A stretch of DNA of 64,000 nt from Culturomica sp. (lineage in GTDB: Bacteria; Bacteroidota; Bacteroidia; Bacteroidales; Marinifilaceae): the NCBI GenBank assembly GCA_031271755.1, contig JAISVB010000052.1, forward strand, positions 1-64,000. The letters run 5' to 3'. Below are positions 1 through 9,284 of this stretch, piece by piece. Made by a program: the position numbers and the translations under genes. The notes beneath the pieces are model-generated. The model saw nothing but the letters and a program-made list of their open reading frames with translations. It was not told where the DNA came from and ran no database searches. The stretch's first letter is position 1. Each line of letters begins with the position of its first letter.

Positions 1-3000
1 TCCATTCAATCCCGAAATCCCTGCCTGATGGAGAAACCCGCAAAACAAGATCTCGCCTTCTAAGTGCCAAGGTAACGGCAACATCCACATTTCCCGAAAC
101 CGGCTGCGGAACCATATAACTATACGCCAATCCGGAACCGGAAAGAGTACCGGAGAGAATTACTCCTCCCATCATCACCCGAACGGTTTTTACCTCATAC
201 AACGACTCCGTGAACACACCCAACGCCGGATCGTTATTAGCGGGGAGGATAATATCCACTCGCAGGTCGTCCCCGTATTGCAAAACATCACTGCCCGGAG
301 TAATTTCCACCGGGGAACCGCTTTTCAGATTATTTATCGTCAAAGTAGCTGCATGAGAGGAGCCTGTGAAAGCAGCGGACAAATCAAAATGTTTGAGGCT
401 TTTTTCCGCATCCAGATACACGTCATAAGCCGGCATTGTAAAGTCCAATTCTATGGTACTGTTGCTTTGTGTAGCCGTACTGTTGACATACTCCGTTACT
501 TTGTCTGATTTGTAAACAACCAACTTGTCGTACTCCTCGTATACAGCCGGGGACATCGTATAGGCACGCAATGCATCACCGGCAAACACATACGCATTGC
601 GAGCGATTTCACTCCCCCCTTTGATCACTTTTAAAATGTCCGTCGGATCATAATCAACCTGATAGGTTTGCTCAAAAATCAAATCTATCACCATTTGCCC
701 CGTAATCGCAGGTGTTGACCGATTGATCACGTTCATCGTGAGAGACACCTCATCCACAGTGTTGAATTGCAGTCTGGCGGCAAAACCAGGCTTAGGTTCC
801 GCACGCAAGGTCAGTTTATCACCGTGGGGCACCTGTACGGTGACGCTCTTATCATCCGCATTCTCCCACAAGGCATCTACATCGGGGGCTCCTGCTCCCG
901 TAAACCCGATAGCTGCCAGAGCGTCAGTCCGGCTTGTTGCTCCAAGACCTGTCAAATTCAACGTGACATCATATTCTTTCTTTACAAACGTTGCAGAGAG
1001 ATCCAACTCCTTCGTCAACCCAATGGGAGCAGACAGCCCGTAGTGATCAGCGCTGATTTCGTCCAACACAATCGTTGAAAGGTCTGCTGCGTTGTTCACA
1101 ACACGGAGTGTATTCAAAGTATAGCCTGTCATCGTATTTTCCGCCGTAATATCAATTTCCGTATCCTTGGGATACCAATAATGCGTCCCGGCAAACAAGG
1201 CGGTTCCACCGGCTTCAACAGCCAGCGTTCCGTTAACAGGTGCGACAAATTTAATCTTATAATATTGAACTGTGCTGCCTGAAAAACTAATGTCTCCACC
1301 CGCATAATTCACAGGAATGGTATGTGTTCGTTCCCCGGTAGTCATGACCGGAGTGGTTGTGGAAGTCCAACCATACGTATATAAATTGGTTCCGTCGACT
1401 TCCAATTTATCGCAATAATATCCGGCATTAGTTGTCAATACAGCTTTCAACACTGTTCCAGCCGGCACAACCTTCCCATTCGGAATAGAAACACCCAGAT
1501 TGTCCTTTACAGTAATAGTACCTCCTAAAGGATCGTTAATCCGAACTGTACAAGCTTTGACAAATTCGGCAGTAAAGTGAATAGCCTCTCCTCCAATGCT
1601 CGTTGCGGGAGGATTCGCGACAGGATCTGTTCCGGTAATATTGACTCCATTAGCAAAAACACCGGTACACAACTCTCCCGAAGCCGTAGAAACAAGCACT
1701 TTCAGGGCAGTACCGGTCGAATAGGAAACTCCGTTGGCAATAGCAGAGCCATCTGATTTTTGTACATCAATTGTACTGGTAAAACCGGGAGGTATATCGG
1801 TATAATCTGTCTGCCAGGTTACCGCGAAATCAGTCTTATAATATACAATCCAAACCTCAACCTGCATATCCCCCGTCACCGTAAATTTCCGAGTGGACGT
1901 AATGTTGGATTCCTCAGCCCTTATTTGATGGGTAATATAATCCGGGTTAGCTGTCGAAACTACCTGAACATCCGTCCCATAAGGCAATTGAATCGTCTCC
2001 GTATGATCTACATCTGAATAATCCACCGTTAATTGGGTAATCCCTCCCACTCTCAGTTCTACTTTTCCCTCCCCCGGAGCCGTACCTGTTCCACCATCCG
2101 GTCCTACATACCCAGAATCATCCACCTTCTTCAAGGTAACTGTGTACAGGATCGGCTCAAATTCCGCTACAATAGCAAGGTCTTTCTCTAAGGTCTCTGT
2201 AAAGGTTTCTGCTCCCGTATAATCCTGCAAACCCTCTCCGTCAGGAGTCAGAGTCAGAGATTTCAGTCGATAGCCGGTGTTCGGAGAGATTTCCGCTTTG
2301 ATTTTATCTCCATACGCCGCACTGCCCGGACTGCTCCCAAAAGTTGTCCAAGCGCTTACGTCAGGTTCCTGTTTACTCACCGTGAGAGTCCCCCAAGAAG
2401 GAGTCACATTGGCATAGGTTACTTCGTATGGAATGCGGGTAAACTGCAATACCACCTCCTGAGCCGAAGTGATCGTCGACAAAATGAGCTTGTTGCCTGC
2501 CACCGCCCGAGGAGCCGCCCCGTTTATCACTGCACTAATGCATTCGTAACCGGTTGCCGGAAACACCGTGATCTCTAAAGTACGCCCGTATTCTATTTCA
2601 TTGCTTCCGGCGCCCGTCAAAACAGGATCGGTTGACCAGGTATTTGCCAAAACCGAAGGGGTATTGGAAGTAATCGTTACCTGCTGTTTTTCCAAATCGG
2701 TTGTTACATCCAATTCGGTATTACCTTTCACAACATATTTCCATTGATTGGAAGTTCCGGTTGCAGAGATTCCTGTAGATGATCCGTTTGCTGTCAGACC
2801 GGTTACATTGTACCCTTCCTCCGGTGTTGCGGTAACAAATATGGTGGTATTGTAATCCACCTCCTTGATAATCTTTCCGCCGGACGGATTATTCTCGGCT
2901 GTTCCCGGTGTAACGGCAAGTGTTGCATATTGTGGATCCCACGTTACCGCATATTTTTTCGGTACAAAAACGGCTTTAATCACCAATCCGTTCAACCTCA

Positions 3001-4183
3001 TATTTGTTTCTTGGGTAACAGTAATGATTTCGGCGTTTGAGCTTCCATCCGCATCATATACCGTCAGAGAGGACAATTCATATCCGGTTTCCGGGGCAAC
3101 CGTTACGGCAAAACTCCTGTCAGACGCATAGGTAAAATGCCCCGATCCGGTATTCCCGGCATCCAAGGAGTAGACATTGCAAGGAACATCATTATCGGTT
3201 ACGGTAATGGTCCCCCGGCTTCTGTCGTTTACCTGTAATCCGATAGAGATGGATCTGGGCAGGAACTCCGCTTTGAACCAAACATCCTCGGTAACGGTAT
3301 AGGATTTTCCTGCCCCAACATTACTTATAATAGTACTCCAAGGACCGGCTGCAGCCGACGCTGCAAGTACATCGTGACAATAGTACCCAAGGTCCGCTGT
3401 CGTATCCAACCGTACCTCTTCGTCTTCTTCTACCACTATAACCGTATCTTTAATAAGTGTTGATACAGAGGTATTATCTTCCCTTTTTATCGTTATTATT
3501 CCGTTTGTACTCTTTAGCGCTCGAACAAAAACAGGCGGTGTCACAATGATCTCAACCTCTTTATCTGTTTGAATATCCTTTATAAGATAATATCCGTCTT
3601 CATCCGGTATCAGTTCGTTAGCAGTAAGATCTCGCACAATGACCAAGTCTGTTTCTATTCCCGTTATACCATCGTACATTGGCCTGAATTTATAGGATTC
3701 TCCCAGATGTACGCCATTGCTGTCACTGGCATGTTCATCTATCTCCACTTGCTCAATCTGTACTTCGGGCGCCTTAATGAACGTAATCTTATAAAGGCGG
3801 TATTCGTGCGCCCCAATGTCTATTTTAGTACCACTTAGACGGGGATTACCCCACAAATCGGTCGAACTGAAATCGAAATATAGATCCGTTCCGGAATCGG
3901 TATCTACACTGGCGGAATCAATCAAAGGCGATCCCTTTCTCAAACGAAAATCACCATTCAACGAATCCAGAAACATCGGAGAAGCGATCGGCGAAAGGGC
4001 GTTAAAAATATGAGAGGTTTCCGGAGTAACTTCCGGATTCAACTGAATACCTTTGTTTCCCCAGATGATGGTATTTTTTACCGTCGCATTGCTTCCCAGT
4101 TTAACAGCGCTTCCTGCCTCCTGTGCTTGTATTCCCCCTGCCAGCAACAGGAGCAATATCATCCAATATACTCTTTTTATCAT
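1..4183 (-). CDS. Secreted choice-of-anchor-Q / InlB-like repeat surface protein (3' end outside window)
   Basis: The frame is open from an ATG at 4183 to the window edge (at least 1394 codons), so the C-terminus is missing. It starts with a signal peptide (MIKRVYWMILLLLLAGGIQA). Residues about 25-120 hold the end of a beta-helix of the choice-of-anchor Q type: a NTIIWGN rung, then 'GSPLIDS', 'DLWGNPR' and 'DIGAHEY'. The rest is a series of roughly 70-90-residue modules, many ending in AEF/ATF-like strands ('KAEFLP', 'VAEFEP', 'TAEFVK', 'SATFVK') with 'TGY' turns, as in InlB B-repeat/Listeria-Bacteroides repeats. It is the last visible gene of a PorP/SprF-headed operon, 16 bases after its neighbour. 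I infer T9SS export, and a C-terminal sorting domain would be expected beyond the edge. Adhesive or surface function is inference. Confidence 0.8.
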   Translation of the reverse strand, partial: MIKRVYWMILLLLLAGGIQAQEAGSAVKLGSNATVKNTIIWGNKGIQLNPEVTPETSHIFNALSPIASPMFLDSLNGDFRLRKGSPLIDSASVDTDSGTDLYFDFSSTDLWGNPRLSGTKIDIGAHEYRLYKITFIKAPEVQIEQVEIDEHASDSNGVHLGESYKFRPMYDGITGIETDLVIVRDLTANELIPDEDGYYLIKDIQTDKEVEIIVTPPVFVRALKSTNGIITIKREDNTSVSTLIKDTVIVVEEDEEVRLDTTADLGYYCHDVLAASAAAGPWSTIISNVGAGKSYTVTEDVWFKAEFLPRSISIGLQVNDRSRGTITVTDNDVPCNVYSLDAGNTGSGHFTYASDRSFAVTVAPETGYELSSLTVYDADGSSNAEIITVTQETNMRLNGLVIKAVFVPKKYAVTWDPQYATLAVTPGTAENNPSGGKIIKEVDYNTTIFVTATPEEGYNVTGLTANGSSTGISATGTSNQWKYVVKGNTELDVTTDLEKQQVTITSNTPSVLANTWSTDPVLTGAGSNEIEYGRTLEITVFPATGYECISAVINGAAPRAVAGNKLILSTITSAQEVVLQFTRIPYEVTYANVTPSWGTLTVSKQEPDVSAWTTFGSSPGSAAYGDKIKAEISPNTGYRLKSLTLTPDGEGLQDYTGAETFTETLEKDLAIVAEFEPILYTVTLKKVDDSGYVGPDGGTGTAPGEGKVELRVGGITQLTVDYSDVDHTETIQLPYGTDVQVVSTANPDYITHQIRAEESNITSTRKFTVTGDMQVEVWIVYYKTDFAVTWQTDYTDIPPGFTSTIDVQKSDGSAIANGVSYSTGTALKVLVSTASGELCTGVFANGVNITGTDPVANPPATSIGGEAIHFTAEFVKACTVRINDPLGGTITVKDNLGVSIPNGKVVPAGTVLKAVLTTNAGYYCDKLEVDGTNLYTYGWTSTTTPVMTTGERTHTIPVNYAGGDISFSGSTVQYYKIKFVAPVNGTLAVEAGGTALFAGTHYWYPKDTEIDITAENTMTGYTLNTLRVVNNAADLSTIVLDEISADHYGLSAPIGLTKELDLSATFVKKEYDVTLNLTGLGATSRTDALAAIGFTGAGAPDVDALWENADDKSVTVQVPHGDKLTLRAEPKPGFAARLQFNTVDEVSLTMNVINRSTPAITGQMVIDLIFEQTYQVDYDPTDILKVIKGGSEIARNAYVFAGDALRAYTMSPAVYEEYDKLVVYKSDKVTEYVNSTATQSNSTIELDFTMPAYDVYLDAEKSLKHFDLSAAFTGSSHAATLTINNLKSGSPVEITPGSDVLQYGDDLRVDIILPANNDPALGVFTESLYEVKTVRVMMGGVILSGTLSGSGLAYSYMVPQPVSGNVDVAVTLALRRRDLVLRVSPSGRDFGIEW

Positions 4184-4199
4184 GATTCCAAACTCTTTA

Positions 4200-5027
4200 T
4201 TAATAAACAAAAATCGGACGGACAATATAAGCTGTACCATCTGTTTCCGGGTCAATTCGAACAAAAGCTCCCGACTTAGTCATGCTACTATTGATGGTAG
4301 TAACCTCCTCAAAATCCAGTAGCCAAACGCGCTGATTATCGGCCTCAGTCACACTCCAATACTTTTCCTGTTCCAAAAACGATACAGTGCCCGTTATTTG
4401 ATCACTCCCCTCTTCAAACAACCAATCCAAGGTTTCACTGACTGCAACCTGATTGGTATACAGCAACGAAAGGTGCCGACCGGCCGGCATACACCACCTG
4501 CCTGCTTCTTCTCCGTCTACCGCATATTCAGCACAATACACGGCCGCTTTGTTACCGATCGTCGCCAATGCCTGCGTCTTTGTGTAACAGACCGTATCAC
4601 TTATGGGAACAGGTACATACAAAATACTACCTGTCTCCCAGTCTTTTCGAGAGGATTCCAAGGCAACTACGTACCCACGCGGATAAGCGGCATAGTAGTC
4701 ACTATTTACCCAAAACACCACCCCGATGGCATCTTTTTTCGCCCTCTTCACATAGTTTGCCCGGGAGCGGACAGTATCGTCCGCACAATAGATATCACCG
4801 GGTTTTATTCCATCCATTATGTTGCCAATAGGACCGTTCATACAAATAGTTGAATTAATCACCTGTGCATCTTCCCCAGCAAGGCCGTATCCGTCCTCCG
4901 CCAGATTTCCGTGTATCACAGTACCGATCACCTTTCCGCCGGATTTTACATAAATCCCTCCTCCGCTCTGCGCTTTTCCTTCCAGTGCCACGGCCAACAA
5001 CAGCAGAAACACACCCATGATCCTCAT
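4200..5027 (-). CDS. Exported beta-helix fragment with DUF1566/Lcl-like domain (unit B')
   Basis: This is a 275-residue protein with a signal peptide (MRIMGVFLLLLAVALEGKAQ). Right after cleavage it has two beta-helix rungs ('GGGIYVKSGGKVIGTVIHGN', 'GYGLAGEDAQVINSTICMN') typical of the middle of a choice-of-anchor Q protein. From about residue 95 comes a module 'GVVFWVN...RGYVVALE...CYTKTQALA...AAVYCAEY...GRWCMPAGRHLSLLY...YWSVTEA...YIVRPIFVY', which resembles the DUF1566/Lcl C-terminal fold. It is a clear paralogue of the protein at 6161-7081 (same order: rungs, GDIYC, DAIG[VI]V[FY]W, PRG.VVALE, VCYTKT/ACYTKT, RPIF.[YF]). It sits in a tight operon, 12 bases after the upstream gene. No function is known to me; surface display through T9SS is inferred from context. 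Confidence 0.8.
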   Translation of the reverse strand: MRIMGVFLLLLAVALEGKAQSGGGIYVKSGGKVIGTVIHGNLAEDGYGLAGEDAQVINSTICMNGPIGNIMDGIKPGDIYCADDTVRSRANYVKRAKKDAIGVVFWVNSDYYAAYPRGYVVALESSRKDWETGSILYVPVPISDTVCYTKTQALATIGNKAAVYCAEYAVDGEEAGRWCMPAGRHLSLLYTNQVAVSETLDWLFEEGSDQITGTVSFLEQEKYWSVTEADNQRVWLLDFEEVTTINSSMTKSGAFVRIDPETDGTAYIVRPIFVY

Positions 5028-5039
5028 TTTTATCCGCTT

Positions 5040-6143
5040 TTAAAAAGATGTTACCGGTATAACTCTATTAGAGGCCGTTTTCAGAAGTCTGGTTGTTACT
5101 CCATGATCATCCACATACATTCCTCCAAAATCAATCCCCCATATTTCATTTGTTTCTGTTTCTGTTGAACTGTAAGTAGGTGCATCAAGTATATAATACC
5201 GGTCGTTCGGATTCTCTATCAATCGCTCATAGGACACGTATATAGCCAAATACTCACTGGCTAAATGACGCAACTGTCCTTGTGCCGGCAGGTACCAACG
5301 TATATTTTCAGTCGGATTTCCATACTCTATACAGGCTTGCGCAGCATTCGTTTCCGGATCCGGATAGTCAGAATTGGCCACAATACTTTGCGTATTCGCC
5401 CATCCGGCTGTATCCGCCAACGCTTCGCGCAATGTTGCACACGCTTTTGCGGTCAACGAACCGGGACTCTCACTCCAAGAATTAAGTATTAAAAAACCTC
5501 CACTATACGGTCTGCCTACATCGTCCGGCACCGCTACTGCCCAACCTCTGTTCCCTTTTTGCGCCGATGTATCCGGATTGACCCAAAAGACAATAGCCCG
5601 GACATCGGGCATATTGGAGAGAGTTAATCCGGTCTGCGGTATCAGGTCGCCATCTTTATCCAAATAATCCCCCACTTGTGGGTAAGAACGGACCGAACGA
5701 TTGTTCCGGACAATGCAATTACGTACCTCACCGGTAGACTCTATCCACACCCCGCCTCCATTCTCTCTCACTGCTAATCCGTTTGTTACCATTACCCCTT
5801 CCAACAGACCAGCCACCGTTGCTACTCGGTGTTCACCCCGGGCTTCCAGAATAGTATTTTCCGTTCCATTCTCCACCCGCTCTCCGTTGAACCACCCTCC
5901 GATCAAGCGTTTTCCAGCTGGTACGACCAATTCTTCGTATAACGAATAAGTTCCCAAAGCCACCCTCACCTCCTCACCCTGCAAAAGCATCTCTTCGAGA
6001 TTGTTCGATGCATTTTCCCAGTTCTCTCCGGTCCCATTTCCCTGGGCAGGAGAAGATACATACCGGATCTGCGCCCTTCCCGCAAAAGAGAACAAGCAAG
6101 CTGCAAACAGCAGAAGAAGCGCTATGTCTGTTTTACTTATCAT
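5040..6143 (-). CDS. Exported beta-helix fragment with DUF1566/Lcl-like domain (unit A')
   Basis: I place the start at the ATG at 6143 (MISKTDIALLLLFAACLFSF), which opens a normal signal peptide. A TTG start 21 bases upstream is possible but would overlap the previous stop. After cleavage comes the standard opening of these beta-helix proteins ('YVSSPAQGNGTGENWENASN', then a VALGTYSL strand, 'LVVPAGKRLIGGWFNGE', 'NTILEARGE') and rungs ending in 'GGGVWIESTGEVRNCIVRNN'. From about residue 180 a DUF1566-like module follows ('AIVFWVNPD...RGWAVAVPDD...AAQACIEYG...RWYLPAQGQLRHL...YSSTETETNEIWGIDFGG'). It is a diverged paralogue of the protein at 7086-8303 and lies 17 bases after the unit B stop. 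Role unknown; probably part of a surface assembly. Confidence 0.8.
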   Translation of the reverse strand: MISKTDIALLLLFAACLFSFAGRAQIRYVSSPAQGNGTGENWENASNNLEEMLLQGEEVRVALGTYSLYEELVVPAGKRLIGGWFNGERVENGTENTILEARGEHRVATVAGLLEGVMVTNGLAVRENGGGVWIESTGEVRNCIVRNNRSVRSYPQVGDYLDKDGDLIPQTGLTLSNMPDVRAIVFWVNPDTSAQKGNRGWAVAVPDDVGRPYSGGFLILNSWSESPGSLTAKACATLREALADTAGWANTQSIVANSDYPDPETNAAQACIEYGNPTENIRWYLPAQGQLRHLASEYLAIYVSYERLIENPNDRYYILDAPTYSSTETETNEIWGIDFGGMYVDDHGVTTRLLKTASNRVIPVTSF

Positions 6144-6160
6144 AAAACAATCTGTGTCGA

Positions 6161-7081
6161 TCAAAAGATAAAAATCGGACGGTAGTAATTGATTTTATTT
6201 TTAGCAGATGCAAGAGTATTCACGAAATCTGCTTGTTCGCCCAACAAACTAAAAAGAAATACTCTATTCCTTGCTTGTGCTCCAATTCCATCATTCACAG
6301 TCCAATACCAATATGGCTGACCTGGGAATTTATCCTCCCAAAACAACTGTGCTCCCTCGTCTCCATGCATCTCCTTCAAAAAAGAGAGGGTCGCTTCCAC
6401 CACCGGCAGAAGCGTCCAAATGCGCACAAAATAGACATAGGTCGGTAAACACCACTGCACTTTTCTGCTGTTCGGAAGTGCCGCAGTCGCTGTTTCGGCC
6501 GGATGGTGATAGAGATGACAGGCAGAAGCGGCATACGACAAAGGATCTCCACCCAGCGCCTTGATCTCTTCATAAATATACCGAGTTTTTGTATAACAGG
6601 CCGTATCCATAACCATCGCCAAAGCAGGATCTATTCCTTTTGCACTATAGCCAATCTGCGAATTCTCCCCCACAAATATATCCTGCCCCCACTCACTCTG
6701 GAATTCCTCCAACGCCACAACAGCCCCCCGGGGATAAGGGAAAGTCGCATCAAAGCGGCTCCAATAAACAATGCCAATAGCATCCATCGTATCCCGTTTT
6801 CTATAAGCCGCCGTATCCCGGATCTTTCCGTCTCCGCAATAGATATCTCCCGGCTGAAACTCAACCGTATCTACAGGGAGGATCTCGTTCTGTACAATGG
6901 TCGAATTGATTAGGTGTCCGGCGGCTCCCGCGACCCCGAATCCATCCAAAGCTTTGTTGTCCCGGATCACACATCCTATACAAACAGCATCGTCCTCCAA
7001 ATAAACCCCTCCTCCGTTTCCCTGCCCCCGGGATTCCGTCAGGCAACTCAACAACAGCATACTAATCACTACCGGTTTCAT
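6161..7081 (-). CDS. Exported beta-helix fragment with DUF1566/Lcl-like domain (unit B)
   Basis: This 306-residue protein has a short signal peptide (MKPVVISMLLLSCLTESRGQ). Beta-helix rungs begin immediately after cleavage: 'GGGVYLEDDAVCIGCVIRDN' and 'GFGVAGAAGHLINSTIVQN'. 'GDIYCGDGKIRD' leads into a DUF1566-like module ('DAIGIVYWSRFD...YPRGAVVALEEF...ACYTKTRYI...AASACHLYH...VQWCLPT...YWYWTVNDG...YYRPIFIF'). The protein lacks the N-terminal opening that normally starts such a beta-helix; that part is in the gene just upstream, 4 bases away. It pairs with 4200-5027 as a duplicated B unit. The tight spacing implies co-translation with units A and A'. Function unknown. Confidence 0.8.
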   Translation of the reverse strand: MKPVVISMLLLSCLTESRGQGNGGGVYLEDDAVCIGCVIRDNKALDGFGVAGAAGHLINSTIVQNEILPVDTVEFQPGDIYCGDGKIRDTAAYRKRDTMDAIGIVYWSRFDATFPYPRGAVVALEEFQSEWGQDIFVGENSQIGYSAKGIDPALAMVMDTACYTKTRYIYEEIKALGGDPLSYAASACHLYHHPAETATAALPNSRKVQWCLPTYVYFVRIWTLLPVVEATLSFLKEMHGDEGAQLFWEDKFPGQPYWYWTVNDGIGAQARNRVFLFSLLGEQADFVNTLASAKNKINYYRPIFIF

Positions 7082-7085
7082 GGTA

Positions 7086-8303
7086 TTAAAATTTTCGGAT
7101 TGGATACGTCAAAACATTCACAGTGGACAAAGGCTGTCCAGTTTCTTCTTTAAACAGAACACCTACAACACGAGCACCTTGAAACACCCAAGCGCCTATG
7201 TTACTAAATAATGTAGATGAATACAATTTACTTCCATGCCACTTTGAAACACTCGTCCATGGCTTTGGGGCCTCTGCTGTCATAACATTAAAATAGGACA
7301 CTCTGTCCGCTGCTTCCATTTTGTTCCATACCATTTCAAAAGTATTATTAATTGAAATCCACTCCGAGTACATTTGTACTATTTCTCCACAAGCAGGCAT
7401 GTACCACCGGCCGCCGTCTGATTTTGTCCTCCTGTATTCACGACAAAAATTTGTCAATGGAAAATTAGCCGCGCCCAAGGCAAGCAATTCATCTGTATTT
7501 CGCTCACCATCCAGATCGTGTAAAGCATCTTGAGTATTCGAATAATACAAAGCAGAAGGTGTCGTAAAGGGGATACTATTCGGGGATTGACTTGCAAATT
7601 TTAAGATCGATGTTGTCGCAAATGCAATAATTTTTCCCTTTTCCCCCTCCGGAACATTATCATTCGGATTTACCCAAAATACAACACCCACCAACTCTTC
7701 TTTTAACTCTATTTTAAAATTTGACATGCTTAGAAAGTAGAAACCTTCTGAATTTTCCATACACAGATCACCCACCTTCACCTTCCCACCGGTAGCCAAA
7801 TTGTGGTGAACGATGCAATTCCGTATGGTCCCGCCAGACTCGACATAGACTCCTCCTCCATTCTTTCCATTAGTACGCCCCCCCATGACCGTTACTTTTT
7901 CCAAAACACCCCTCACAATCGCGATCCGGCAGGAGAAGTCACCTTGTAAAATGGTTTGATTCAGTTCTATTTCCGGATGGTCTGCCTGACTGTCTGTCAT
8001 AGTTCCGTCAACAATCAAATAACCACCTCTCACCGTAACACCGGCAGGCACGACCAACTCCCCTTGCATCCCCATTTTTCCCGAAACAGGGTAAACCCCT
8101 ACGGCAACCAAAACCTCCGTCACTCCGGGTTGCGCCAACGCTTTGTGAAGGGTTTTAAAAGGCATCTCCTTACTTTGGCCATTGTTGCCGTCATCGCCAT
8201 TTACAGATACATAATACACTTGGGCAAGCCCCGGATAACCCACCCCCAGCAACACGGCCAACAACGGACCCCACAGCCAAATCCGCAAATTTTTTTGTAC
8301 CAT
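7086..8303 (-). CDS. Exported beta-helix fragment with DUF1566/Lcl-like domain (unit A)
   Basis: This 405-residue protein opens with a signal peptide ending 'GVGYPGLAQ'. It then has the canonical start of a DUF1565/choice-of-anchor beta-helix: 'VYYVSVNGDDGNNGQSKEMP', 'FKTLHKALAQPGV', 'LVVPAGVTVRGGYLIVDG', 'NQTILQGDFSCRIAIVRGVL', and rungs to 'GGGVYVESGGTIRNCIVHHN'. From about residue 205 it switches to a DUF1566-like module ('GVVFWVNPNDNVPEGEKGK...NFCREYRR...GGRWYMPACGEIVQMY...LTYPIRKF'). It is the first cargo gene after PorP/SprF, 6 bases after that stop. The beta-helix ends where a full-length homologue would continue; the continuation is found in unit B (6161-7081). Function unknown; surface location inferred. 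Confidence 0.8.
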   Translation of the reverse strand: MVQKNLRIWLWGPLLAVLLGVGYPGLAQVYYVSVNGDDGNNGQSKEMPFKTLHKALAQPGVTEVLVAVGVYPVSGKMGMQGELVVPAGVTVRGGYLIVDGTMTDSQADHPEIELNQTILQGDFSCRIAIVRGVLEKVTVMGGRTNGKNGGGVYVESGGTIRNCIVHHNLATGGKVKVGDLCMENSEGFYFLSMSNFKIELKEELVGVVFWVNPNDNVPEGEKGKIIAFATTSILKFASQSPNSIPFTTPSALYYSNTQDALHDLDGERNTDELLALGAANFPLTNFCREYRRTKSDGGRWYMPACGEIVQMYSEWISINNTFEMVWNKMEAADRVSYFNVMTAEAPKPWTSVSKWHGSKLYSSTLFSNIGAWVFQGARVVGVLFKEETGQPLSTVNVLTYPIRKF

Positions 8304-8309
8304 CCCTGC

Positions 8310-9284
8310 TTATTTAAAATACCACTTATTCTTGCAATCGTCGGCTTTGTTCCAGATGCGGTACGCGATGCCGATCTCGTGCGAGCCGCCCCATTCGCTC
8401 TTATTGACGTCATACGTATAATTCAGTTCCAGCGTATTGCGCCACAGCAACCCCACATGTACCGACGGATTTTCCAGATTGCGCAGCGAAGCGCCCGCCC
8501 AGGCGATATCGGAAAACCAGAGCATGGCGTTCACATTGATGTTGTGCCCGGAATACCCGTCGTTTTTGTACATGACGGAGGGGACAAACACAAACTGATT
8601 GGCAGGCAACTGCCAGCCGGCCGTGGCGTAAATATTCATGTACCGCGTCTTCTGCTCCTCGTCGTACGGATCTTCCATATAACGGGTCAAAGAGGCGCCG
8701 ATGTAAGGCCCGGTGGAATAGAGCCAAACCCCGGCCTCCACCAGCGGTACCATCTCATTCCGCTTCCCGCCGTTCAGCAGCGGATCGGACTCATCGCCCA
8801 AATACCGCCCGGTAAGATCCATCGCCGACATCGACATACCGCCGCCGACCCCTGCGGAGAGCGTCCACGCCCCCGTCAACGGGACGTGGGCGGCATAACT
8901 CACCGTTACATCCGTATAGGTAAACCCGTTGATCTTGTCGTAAATGATTTTAGTACCGACACCGTGCTTAATGCGGCGCTGATAATAATCCAACCCTCCT
9001 TTGCTGACCGTATACCGCTTCTCAAACGGCGAATAGCGCAACACCTGATCTTTCTCCCTGGCCAGATTGGTATTAAATGTCAACAACATGGATGTGGGCG
9101 AATTTTCGATCGCCGTCCACTGCCGGCTGTACGACGCCCTCAGATCCATGTAATCATTGATCCCGCCTACCGCCGGATTCATCAGATAATGGTTCAAAAA
9201 ATACTGCCGGGAAAACAATTCGTTCTGTGCCGTGCAAATAGTTCCCGACAACAATATCAAAATCGTCAAAATTTTCTGCATCAC
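8310..9284 (-). CDS. PorP/SprF family type IX secretion membrane protein
   Basis: This 324-residue predicted outer-membrane beta-barrel has a signal peptide (MMQKILTILILLSGTICTAQ). The family hallmark N-terminal region is present: 'FSRQYFLNHYLMNPAVGGIN', then 'DLRASYSRQWTAIENSPTSM'. Alternating amphipathic strands follow, with glycine-rich turns ('SAGVGGGMSMSA', 'GPYIGASLTRYMEDP'). PorP/SprF proteins cooperate with the T9SS, and individual copies are often encoded next to the large surface protein they serve (family knowledge). Here it is the first gene of an operon with five exported beta-helix proteins, so it is probably their dedicated outer-membrane partner (inference). It is clearly distinct from the second PorP/SprF protein at 41606-42730. 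Confidence 0.9.
   Translation of the reverse strand: MMQKILTILILLSGTICTAQNELFSRQYFLNHYLMNPAVGGINDYMDLRASYSRQWTAIENSPTSMLLTFNTNLAREKDQVLRYSPFEKRYTVSKGGLDYYQRRIKHGVGTKIIYDKINGFTYTDVTVSYAAHVPLTGAWTLSAGVGGGMSMSAMDLTGRYLGDESDPLLNGGKRNEMVPLVEAGVWLYSTGPYIGASLTRYMEDPYDEEQKTRYMNIYATAGWQLPANQFVFVPSVMYKNDGYSGHNINVNAMLWFSDIAWAGASLRNLENPSVHVGLLWRNTLELNYTYDVNKSEWGGSHEIGIAYRIWNKADDCKNKWYFK

Noticed and set aside
4200..8303. Diversity-generating retroelement
   Set aside because: The DUF1566-like modules suggested possible targets, but no reverse transcriptase gene and no template/variable repeat pair is visible in the window.
4200..8303. Units A, B, A', B' as frameshifted pieces of one pseudogene
   Set aside because: Each piece has its own start, a proper signal peptide, short intergenic gaps and an intact terminal module, which would not arise from simple frameshifts.
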